Below, piece after piece: positions 1 to 5,970 of a stretch of 8,330 nt of DNA. Position 1 is the stretch's first letter. Each line of letters opens with the position of its first letter. The stretch lies in the NCBI GenBank assembly GCA_015489295.1, contig WGAB01000297.1, positions 1 through 8,330 on the forward strand. The letters are read 5' to 3'. The translations under genes and the position numbers were made by a program. The stretch is from Caldifarciminota bacterium (GTDB lineage Bacteria; WOR-3; Hydrothermia; WGAB01). The notes under the pieces were generated by a model. That model ran no database searches. It was not told the DNA's origin and saw nothing but the letters and a program-made list of their open reading frames with translations.

Positions 1-10
1 GAATTCCAGA

Positions 11-28
11 GCGGCACCCAGGTGCCGC
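11..28. repeat. Perfect 8-bp palindromic hairpin (REP-like or terminator stem)
   Basis: The arms GCGGCACC (11-18) and GGTGCCGC (21-28) are perfectly complementary around CA. As RNA this would fold as a 7-bp stem with a CCAG tetraloop. One mismatch further out, two more pairs are possible (8-9 with 30-31). No T-run follows closely on either strand, so a classical intrinsic terminator is not clear. The GC-rich stem flanked by CCAGA and ACTCCA is built like dispersed intergenic palindromes, but whether this one recurs cannot be judged from one window. Confidence 0.6.
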
Positions 29-51
29 ACTCCAAAATGCCTGCCCCTCCA

Positions 52-74
52 TCCCCGCCCACCAGAGGCGGGGA
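52..74 (-). terminator. GC-rich hairpin downstream of the 190-1749 gene, possible terminator
   Basis: The arms TCCCCGCC (52-59) and GGCGGGGA (67-74) pair perfectly over 8 bp with a 7-nt loop. It lies about 115 nt past the stop codon of the minus-strand gene. On the minus strand the stem is not directly followed by a U-tract; ATTTT comes only about 14 nt later. It is therefore either a weak or factor-assisted terminator or part of a repeat element. The right arm is also part of the direct repeat at 65-97. Confidence 0.35.
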
Positions 75-164
75 CGAATGAAGGGTTGCCGCGGAAGCCT
101 TTTCTCTCCCCTTGCTCCGTACACCTTTCTCCGAGGCGGGGACGATTTAGGGTTGCGGCTGAAG
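65..164. repeat. Degenerate direct repeat, two ~33-bp copies 68 bp apart
   Basis: Copy 1 (65-97) and copy 2 (133-164) share GAGGCGGGGACGA at the left, AGGGTTGC in the middle and GAAG at the right. They differ by a short indel and a few substitutions. Both lie in the noncoding region below the 190-1749 gene, together with the hairpins at 11-28 and 52-74. The rest of 1-189 shows no credible gene. The function is unknown. Confidence 0.5.
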
Positions 165-189
165 ATGCTCCTGGCTTTGGCCGTCCGGG

Positions 190-1749
190 TTACTCCACCT
201 TCACGAAGCGGTGGGTGCGCAGGATGCGGTGCGAATCCTGGAGGACCAGCAGGTAGGTGCCGCCGGGTAGCGAGGTAGGCAGGGTGTACGAAAGGGCATG
301 GGTGCCAGGGGTGAGGTGTACCGTGCCCAGGCGGGCCACCCGCCGGCCGGCCGCGTTATAGAGGTCCACCTGAAGGTCCAGGTCCCGGGAGGTTTCCAGG
401 GTGAAGGCCAGGCGGCGCCGCACCACGCCCTGCAGGCCCGAGAGCATCAAGCTTGGCCGGGGCGCCGGCGACTCGGCAACGGCCATGGGATACAGGTGGA
501 AATCCACGCCGGTGGCGCCCGGCGCGACGGTCTGGGTTCCCTCGGCCACATAAAAACTGTCAGGCACCGTGGACGGATCCACCGAAACCTCGTACTCCGC
601 CAGGCTGCTGCTCACCCACATCTCGTAGTGGCCGTCGGAGTAGGTGCCGGTGTAGGTGTGGCCCGCGGCAAAGGGGTTCCCCATGATGTAGCCGTCGCCC
701 ATCAGCTGGATTCCGTCGGCCGGTTGATTGTCGTCGAAGTACACATGGCCGGTGATGGTGGCGTTGGTCTGATAGGCCGTGAGGGTGGTTTGGGCCGAGC
801 TGCCGGTAAGGATGACCAGCTGTTCTCCGGGCGCAAGGTAACGGGGCACATAGGGTTCATAGGACAGGGGCGACACCTGGTAAAAGCCGAAGGGCCCCAT
901 CACCTGTAGGGTGAAGGAACCTCCCAGCACCCGGGCGGTGGCCAGGGCGTAGGAGGTGTCCACAAAGTTCGTGTACATGCCGAAGGTGAATACGGTGACC
1001 GAATCGATGGGCAGGGGATCGCCGGCATCGTCCTGTAGGGTGCCCTGGATCTCTGTGCCGTCGGAGGGCAAAAGCGAGAGGTTGACCGTGGTGACCGGGG
1101 CGGTGATGGTCACCGTGTCGTCAAAGTTCAGGGGCGAAACGAAGCCCGGGGCCTGTACCAGGAAGTCGTACACCATGGGGATCCAGTGGGTGCCCTCGTA
1201 CTCCGGAGGGAGCCAGAGGCTGAAGGTGCCCAGGTGATTGGTGAAACCGTTGAAGGGGGGCAGGGTTTGGCCGGAATCGGCGGGGAGGAAGAACACGAGC
1301 AGGCCGGGAGTGAGGGGCGGCACAGCCACGGTACCGGTCACCTGGATGCCGGTCTGGGATTCCACCACCGTGAGGGTGGCCTGGGCGGCGCCCCCGGGAT
1401 CGGTGGCCTGCAGGAAATAGGTGCCCTGGGGGATGCCTTCGGTTTTCAGCGTGTCCTGGTACTGGCCGTTGGCGGTTTCATCCAGGTCGGCCCAGGAGCC
1501 ATCCCACAGGAAACTCCGATCCAGCAGGGGATCGTCGGCGTCCAGGGTGCCGTTGTTGTTCAGGTCGTAGTAGATGCGCATGACGGCGGTGTCGCCGGGC
1601 GCGGCGAAGAAGCCCGAAACCAGCACAGGGTCGCCGCGGGTGACGGTCACGGCGGGCTGGCCGTTCAGGGTGAGGTTCTGGAACGCCCGGGCTGCGCCCA
1701 GGGTGCAAAGAAGTATCGCTGCGCTCCATCCCAAAAATCTACGCGACAT
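190..1749 (-). CDS. Secreted multidomain beta-sandwich protein with T9SS type A-like C-terminal domain
   Basis: This is a 519-residue protein of unknown specific function, probably cell-surface or secreted. Residues 1-22 form a signal peptide: MSRR, a hydrophobic core and a cleavage site near ARA/FQ. Residues 24-130 look Ig-like and contain an EF-hand-like calcium loop, DLNNNGTLDADD (62-73). Three beta-rich units that begin with ITG/IQG-type strands follow (about 134-225, 232-325 and 330-418), resembling carboxypeptidase-regulatory-like or prealbumin-like folds. Residues about 436-519 match the FlgD-like/T9SS type A sorting tail, with LYNAAGRRVARL (463-474) and LPGGTYLLVLQ (494-504). No catalytic motif is visible, so it may be an adhesin or structural surface protein. 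The ATG at 1749 is chosen over upstream in-frame starts because AAGGAGGTGA sits just before it and the signal peptide begins there. It is separated by 88 nt from the preceding gene and probably has its own promoter. Unlike the operon genes it uses CTA leucine codons (907-909, 1036-1038). Confidence 0.85.
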   Translation of the reverse strand: MSRRFLGWSAAILLCTLGAARAFQNLTLNGQPAVTVTRGDPVLVSGFFAAPGDTAVMRIYYDLNNNGTLDADDPLLDRSFLWDGSWADLDETANGQYQDTLKTEGIPQGTYFLQATDPGGAAQATLTVVESQTGIQVTGTVAVPPLTPGLLVFFLPADSGQTLPPFNGFTNHLGTFSLWLPPEYEGTHWIPMVYDFLVQAPGFVSPLNFDDTVTITAPVTTVNLSLLPSDGTEIQGTLQDDAGDPLPIDSVTVFTFGMYTNFVDTSYALATARVLGGSFTLQVMGPFGFYQVSPLSYEPYVPRYLAPGEQLVILTGSSAQTTLTAYQTNATITGHVYFDDNQPADGIQLMGDGYIMGNPFAAGHTYTGTYSDGHYEMWVSSSLAEYEVSVDPSTVPDSFYVAEGTQTVAPGATGVDFHLYPMAVAESPAPRPSLMLSGLQGVVRRRLAFTLETSRDLDLQVDLYNAAGRRVARLGTVHLTPGTHALSYTLPTSLPGGTYLLVLQDSHRILRTHRFVKVE

Positions 1750-1753
1750 AGGT

Positions 1754-1763
1754 TCACCTCCTT
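1754..1763 (-). promoter_or_regulatory. Strong ribosome binding site for the 190-1749 gene
   Basis: The minus strand reads AAGGAGGTGA, a near-perfect Shine-Dalgarno sequence. The AAGGAGG core ends 7 nt before the ATG at 1749. This fixes the start and excludes the longer in-frame reading toward 1902, which would overlap the preceding gene. Confidence 0.85.
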
Positions 1764-1793
1764 GGTGTTCCGGGCCAAGACCGGCCGCCTCAA

Positions 1794-1799
1794 AGTATA
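1794..1799 (-). promoter_or_regulatory. Candidate -10 element for the 190-1749 gene
   Basis: The minus strand carries TATACT, with TG immediately upstream, 44 nt before the start codon. The region 17-18 nt further upstream (TTTTCC, near 1817-1822) is a poor -35 match, so the call rests on the -10 hexamer and on its position in an AT-richer pocket of the intergenic gap. It suggests that this gene can be transcribed separately from the operon above it. Confidence 0.4.
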
Positions 1800-1807
1800 C
1801 ATCGCGA

Positions 1808-1831
1808 CCCGGATTGGGAAAAATATCCGGG
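1808..1831. repeat. 7-bp inverted repeat in the intergenic gap (operator or terminator)
   Basis: CCCGGAT (1808-1814) and ATCCGGG (1825-1831) are perfect inverted arms around a 10-nt AT-rich centre. It begins 7 nt past the stop codon of the glycerol-1-phosphate dehydrogenase gene and overlaps the place where a -35 element for the next gene would lie. It could be a protein-binding operator or a transcript hairpin that ends the operon. On the minus strand the T-run (ATTTTTCCCA) falls in the loop rather than after the stem, which argues against a standard terminator. Confidence 0.45.
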
Positions 1832-1837
1832 CCGGGG

Positions 1838-2893
1838 TTAAACCATTTCGGCCCGCAGCAGGATCTCGTGCACCTCCTCGGGCGTGGGGCGGGCGAACTC
1901 AAGATAGGTGAAGCGGGCGGGCCGGGTTTCCGGCGCCAGGGCCACGGCCTCCAGGAACTGCTCCTCGGTGAGGTTCAGGTCCTCCAGGCGGGTGGGCAGG
2001 CCGGCGCGGCGCAGGAAGTCGCGGATTTGCGGGGCCAGCGGATGGTTCCGCAGGTAGGCCGAAAACACGGTACCCAGGGCCACCTGTTCGCCGTGCAGGG
2101 CGAGGCCCGGAAACAGGCGGTCCAGGGCGTGACTGATCTCGTGTTCGGCCCCGGAGCAGGGGCGCGAGGAGCCGGAGAGGCCCATGGCGATGCCGGCCAG
2201 CACCAGGGCGTGGAGCAACCGTTCCAGGAACGCCGGGCGGCGGGGCTCTGCGGGGTCATGCAGCAGCAGGTGTTCGGCGCCGGTGGCGGCCATCATGGCG
2301 GCCACGGCATCGTAGCGATCCCGGCCCTCCTCCGCTGCCAGCCGCCAGTCGTCCACGGCCAGCAGGTTGGCCACCACATCGCCGATGCCCGCGCGCACAT
2401 TGCGTTCGGGCGCCTGTTCCAGGATGTCCAGGTCCAGCACCACGCCGGTGGGCATCTGGGTACCCATGGAATGGGTCAGGCCCTCCCATTCCAGCACGGC
2501 CACGGGCGAAGCGATGCCGTCGTTGGACGGGGTCGTGGGCACGGTCACGAGCAGCACATTCTCGCGGTAGGTGGCGTACTTGGTGACATCCAGCACCTTG
2601 CCGCCGCCCACGGCGATGGCCAGGGTGGCCCGGATTTCCCGCAGGGCTTCCCGCAGGCGTTCCACCTCCGACAGGGTGCTGCTCGCAATCTGCAGGTAGC
2701 GGGCCGTGAGCGCCGAGCGCTGGAGCCGGTGATAAAGGTCCTCCCCCAGCCGGGCCGTGAAGGTGGGCCCGCTGGTCACCACGATGCGTTCGTGGTGCAG
2801 GCCGTGGTCCTCCAGGAGTTCCAGGAGCCGGGGAAACAGCCCCCGGCCGATCTCCACGAAGGCGGGCAGGGCCATCACCCGCGAGAAACTCAT
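1838..2893 (-). CDS. egsA: sn-glycerol-1-phosphate dehydrogenase (EgsA/AraM family)
   Basis: The 351-residue cytoplasmic protein is predicted to reduce dihydroxyacetone phosphate to sn-glycerol 1-phosphate with NAD(P)H, the step that sets the stereochemistry of archaeal membrane lipids. Recognisable family motifs are GGGKVLDVTKY (96-106, dinucleotide binding), PTTPSNDGIASP (119-130), GIGDVVAN (169-176), SSRPCSGAEHEISHALD (242-258) and LHGEQVALG (266-274). The expected metal ligands are D172, H251 and H267, all present. The length matches archaeal EgsA (about 350) more closely than Bacillus AraM (about 390). No signal peptide is seen. The ATG lies 1 nt from the TAG of the upstream glycosidase gene, with AAGGGAG about 9 nt before it, so it is probably translationally coupled. 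The SSRPCSGAEH motif separates it from related glycerol dehydrogenases and dehydroquinate synthases. The physiological role is uncertain: archaeal-type ether lipids, an AraM-like route to glycerol-1-phosphate prenyl lipids, or another use. Confidence 0.9.
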   Translation of the reverse strand: MSFSRVMALPAFVEIGRGLFPRLLELLEDHGLHHERIVVTSGPTFTARLGEDLYHRLQRSALTARYLQIASSTLSEVERLREALREIRATLAIAVGGGKVLDVTKYATYRENVLLVTVPTTPSNDGIASPVAVLEWEGLTHSMGTQMPTGVVLDLDILEQAPERNVRAGIGDVVANLLAVDDWRLAAEEGRDRYDAVAAMMAATGAEHLLLHDPAEPRRPAFLERLLHALVLAGIAMGLSGSSRPCSGAEHEISHALDRLFPGLALHGEQVALGTVFSAYLRNHPLAPQIRDFLRRAGLPTRLEDLNLTEEQFLEAVALAPETRPARFTYLEFARPTPEEVHEILLRAEMV

Positions 2894-2894
2894 G

Positions 2895-5800
2895 CTACGG
2901 CGCTCCCTTCCAGGGTACGGGGACGAGTTCGTAGGGGGGCTGGAGCTGGGTCTTCTGGTCGGGTTGAGCGCCTTCGGGCGCCAGGAGGTCCAGCACCGGG
3001 GGATCCTGGGGATGCCGCTTGCCGCCGAGCACCCATTCGCCGGCCCGGGTTTCCAGCGGCCGGATGTTGTCTTCGGCGTAGCCGTCCTGGGAGCTCACGA
3101 GCGCATACACATAGCGGTCGCCGCCCGGGGGCAACTGGCTGGCGGCCACGCGCACGAAGATGTCGTTGCCCTGGGCCCAGGCCTGAAAGGCGTTCCTGTG
3201 TTCCTGGCCGCGTTCGTCAAACAGGGAGAGGCCGTAGTCGGGCCAGCCAGCCACCTTGAGCCGCACCTGCCAGGGCCGGGAGAACTTGAGGGCGGGCAGG
3301 GCCGGGCTCTTGCTGTCGTAGCGGCCGCCCTTGGCCCTGGTGGTGCCGATGAACACATTGAGGAGCTGGTGCGAGAAGCCCAGGGGGGCGCCCCAGGGGT
3401 TGGTGACCTTGCCGAAGGTGAACACGAACACGACCGCGTCGCCGTCGCGGTAGATCCGCACCCGCTGCAGGTCAAAGAGTCCGGGCTCAAACACCGGATT
3501 GGTGGGGAACTCGTAGTAGCCGGGGCCGTGTTCGTCGCCCACGGGATCCTTGAGATCCAGTTCCTTCCGGCCCCGGGTGGTATCCCAGGCAGCGGTACCG
3601 CCGCCCTGGGCCATCACGCCCCCGCCGCCGGCGTACACGCCGCCTACAATGGCGCTGTCCAGGAAGGCGGGCACGGGTTTGCCGGCCAGGCGATACACAT
3701 TCTTCAGGGTGTTTCGGAACATCCGGTCAAAGGGTTTATCGCCCCCGGGCATTTCCTGATCCTTGCCGAACCACCAGAACCAGTCGGAGCCCTCGGCGGC
3801 CGCCATTTCCAGGAACACGGCGTCCCACAGTTCGGGCGAGAGTTCCCAGGAATCCAGGTCGGCGCGTACCCGGGCCAGGAAGTCCCAGGCGTGGTTCTCC
3901 TCGGGTTCGCCGATCCATGTGGAAAAGTCGGCGTTGATCCAGGAGCCCGCCCACAGGTTCTCAATGGTGGCGGTGGGAGGATGTTCCTGGAGAAAGTCGG
4001 ATACCCGCACGCACCGGAGCCAGGAGGCGCGGTTCAACTGGTCGTAAAAGGCGTGGAAGAAGTCCTTGGCATCGTGGGGGTACCATTCCCAGGCGTTTTC
4101 GCCGTCCAGGATCACGGTCACGAGCCGGGGTTCGCCCGTGGGAAACTGACGATGGATGTCATACAGGGCCTGCAAAAAGTCGTTGGCCGCGGCCACGGGG
4201 TCCATCTTCTGGTACCGGAAGCCGATGCGATCCGAGAGGTCGGTATCCCGGAACACCATATACAGGGTGTCTTTGGTGCCCACCACCCGGTACGCCTGGT
4301 AGGTGTGGGCGCGATCCAGGAAGCCGCCCAGCGACCGGGCCAGCACATTCTTGTCCGAGGCCATCCACTGGAAGCCGGCTTCCTTTACGAGGTCCACGAT
4401 GGAATCGGCCACGGCGCCCTCGCCGGGCCAGAGGCCTCGGGGGGGCCTGCCGAACTTTTCCTGGTAATACTCGTAGGCCCGGTCCACATGCCAGCGGGCG
4501 TCCTCGGGATGCCGGAACCGGTGGCGGGGCAGGGCCACGGTGGGCATGGCCTGGCGGGCCAGGTCGGTGTTGTAAATCAGGGGCAGGATGGGATGGAAGA
4601 AGGGGGTGGTGATCACCTCCAGCCGCCCTTCCTCCTGAAGGCGCCGGTGCAGGGGCACGATGGCCTTCAGGATCTTGAACTGGAGGTCAATGACCGCTTT
4701 TTTGTCGGCCTCGGTGAAGTTGCGGCCCTTCTGAATCCAGGGTTTGACGGTGACCGTGTCGCCGGTAACCAGCACCACGGTGCTCTCCTGGAAATCGGGG
4801 TCAAACCAGGCCAGGTTGAACCACATCTGCAGGTCGCGCCAGTCCTGTTCGGTGAACCGGGGGATGGAGGCGGCCACATCAATGGAGCCGTCGGGTCGGG
4901 TCACACGTTTGAGCCGCAGTTCCCGGTACCGGGGCCAGATGTCAATCATGTGGTCCCAGTTGGCCGAGAAGAAGTTTTCCAGGAGAAAGGCCTTGTCCTG
5001 GTCCGTGAGTTCGGCGGCCGGCTTCAGGGTCATGCGCACATAGACATCGGGCGAGAGGCCCTTGTCGTAGCGGTCAATGAGGTCTTCCAGTTGCAGCAGC
5101 AGCACCGGCGTGAGGTTCACGGTGAAGTGCACCCTGGGGTAGCGGGTGAGGATGGCTGCCATGTCGTAGTAGTCCTTGATGCCGTGGAGCCGCACCCAGG
5201 GGGCCTGGTACTCGCCGGTTTCGGGGTCCTTGAAGTACCGCGGCTGGTGCTGGTGCCACACGATGGCGAGGTACAGGGGCTGGCCCACGGGTTCCAGCTG
5301 GTCCACGATGGGCGTGGCGGCACCCGTGGGGCCCTTTCCGGGAACGGTCATCTGGATCTTTCCGTCTTCGGTGAGCACGAACACGGAGTTAAAGCCGCCG
5401 TAGCCGTCGTCCACCCGGGCGGGGTTCAGCGGGTCCTCTTTCCACTCGGTGCCGTTGATCACGAACTTGTACTGGTACCGGCCGGGGGTCAGGAAGAGCT
5501 TGACCTCCCAGTAGCCGTCCTTCTTTTTCATCGGGATGCCGGTGGGGGCCCAGTTGTTGAAGGTGCCGGCCAGGTACACCTGCCGGGCGTCGGGGGCGGC
5601 GAACCGGAACACCACGGAGTCGTTCACCACCTCCAGATTCTTGAAACCCTTAGGGGCCACGAGCACCACGGAGTTGAAGCCGCCGTAGCCGTCGGGCGAC
5701 TTGTTGGGATTGTCGGGGTCTTCCAGCCAGGTGCCGTCGGCCACGAACTTGTACTCGTAGCGGCCGGGCGGCAGTACCAGCTTCAGGGTCCAGGTGTCGT

Positions 5801-5960
5801 CTTCCCCCTTTTCCATGGGGTTGGCCGTGGGATTCCAGTTGTTGAAGGTGCCGGCCAGGAACACCTGCTGGGCCGGCCTTTTGAGGGTGAAGACCAGGGT
5901 ATCGCCCTTTTGGGAAACGGCGCCCAGGAGAAGCAGCGGGGCCAGGAGGGTTGCCAGCAT
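2895..5960 (-). CDS. Exported GH57 amylopullulanase-type glycosidase with two N-terminal CBM48 modules
   Basis: The 1021-residue enzyme is predicted to hydrolyse alpha-1,4 and possibly alpha-1,6 glucan bonds in starch, glycogen or pullulan. Residues 1-16 form a short hydrophobic export signal. Two glycogen-binding (AMPK-beta/CBM48-like) modules follow at about 19-104 and 113-197, each with LAGTFNNW, a GRYxYKF strand and DGYGGFNSV. The GH57 catalytic region starts with WHQHQP (235-240). WFNLAWFDPDF (380-390) is typical of the amylopullulanase branch. GLWPGEGAV (509-517) holds the probable nucleophile E514, and ILDGENAWEWYP (617-628) the probable acid/base D619; their spacing of 105 is close to that of Pyrococcus amylopullulanase (E291/D394). 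Residues about 800-980 match the glucodextranase-C/amylopullulanase beta domain, with DEHGPGYYEFPTNPVF. No sorting tail is seen, so it may stay in the periplasm. An in-frame stop lies only two codons upstream, so the ATG at 5960 is the only reasonable start. The middle position in a tight operon suggests co-expression with the peptidase. Confidence 0.9.
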   Translation of the reverse strand: MLATLLAPLLLLGAVSQKGDTLVFTLKRPAQQVFLAGTFNNWNPTANPMEKGEDDTWTLKLVLPPGRYEYKFVADGTWLEDPDNPNKSPDGYGGFNSVVLVAPKGFKNLEVVNDSVVFRFAAPDARQVYLAGTFNNWAPTGIPMKKKDGYWEVKLFLTPGRYQYKFVINGTEWKEDPLNPARVDDGYGGFNSVFVLTEDGKIQMTVPGKGPTGAATPIVDQLEPVGQPLYLAIVWHQHQPRYFKDPETGEYQAPWVRLHGIKDYYDMAAILTRYPRVHFTVNLTPVLLLQLEDLIDRYDKGLSPDVYVRMTLKPAAELTDQDKAFLLENFFSANWDHMIDIWPRYRELRLKRVTRPDGSIDVAASIPRFTEQDWRDLQMWFNLAWFDPDFQESTVVLVTGDTVTVKPWIQKGRNFTEADKKAVIDLQFKILKAIVPLHRRLQEEGRLEVITTPFFHPILPLIYNTDLARQAMPTVALPRHRFRHPEDARWHVDRAYEYYQEKFGRPPRGLWPGEGAVADSIVDLVKEAGFQWMASDKNVLARSLGGFLDRAHTYQAYRVVGTKDTLYMVFRDTDLSDRIGFRYQKMDPVAAANDFLQALYDIHRQFPTGEPRLVTVILDGENAWEWYPHDAKDFFHAFYDQLNRASWLRCVRVSDFLQEHPPTATIENLWAGSWINADFSTWIGEPEENHAWDFLARVRADLDSWELSPELWDAVFLEMAAAEGSDWFWWFGKDQEMPGGDKPFDRMFRNTLKNVYRLAGKPVPAFLDSAIVGGVYAGGGGVMAQGGGTAAWDTTRGRKELDLKDPVGDEHGPGYYEFPTNPVFEPGLFDLQRVRIYRDGDAVVFVFTFGKVTNPWGAPLGFSHQLLNVFIGTTRAKGGRYDSKSPALPALKFSRPWQVRLKVAGWPDYGLSLFDERGQEHRNAFQAWAQGNDIFVRVAASQLPPGGDRYVYALVSSQDGYAEDNIRPLETRAGEWVLGGKRHPQDPPVLDLLAPEGAQPDQKTQLQPPYELVPVPWKGAP
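5370..5906 (-). repeat. Tandem duplication encoding the two CBM48 modules
   Basis: The two modules are offset by 285 nt (95 codons). The blocks at 5835-5859 and 5550-5574 are identical over 25 nt, and similarity continues for about another 14 nt. A second conserved block surrounds the DGYGGFNSV codons (about 5661-5694 and 5374-5408). Between these blocks the protein sequences diverge more. The pattern fits an internal tandem duplication followed by divergence. Confidence 0.8.
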
Positions 5961-5963
5961 GGG

Positions 5964-5970
5964 TCACCTC
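5964..5970 (-). promoter_or_regulatory. Ribosome binding site of the GH57 gene, embedded in the end of the peptidase gene
   Basis: The minus strand reads GAGGTGA, made of the last codons and the TGA stop of the aminopeptidase gene, 3 nt before the ATG of the glycosidase. A ribosome finishing the first gene would sit on the initiation site of the second, which predicts coupled translation. Confidence 0.7.

Noticed and set aside
1..6. EcoRI site (GAATTC) at the window start as a sign of a cloning junction
   Set aside because: A second GAATTC occurs at 7880-7885 inside the promoter region, and no vector sequence is seen. The flanking bases at 1-40 fit a natural palindrome.
78..278. Small plus-strand frame of 66 codons in the left noncoding region
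   Set aside because: It has no ribosome binding site, starts inside a direct-repeat copy, runs into the 3' end of the minus-strand gene, and shows no recognisable protein features.
1750..1902. N-terminal extension of the 190-1749 protein up to 1902
   Set aside because: It would overlap the end of the G1PDH gene and bury the signal peptide. The strong Shine-Dalgarno sequence and the signal peptide both support the ATG at 1749.
1574..3259. Plus-strand open frame of 561 codons across the G1PDH gene
   Set aside because: It is the codon-aligned shadow of the G1PDH gene extended on both sides, low in complexity and without domain signatures.
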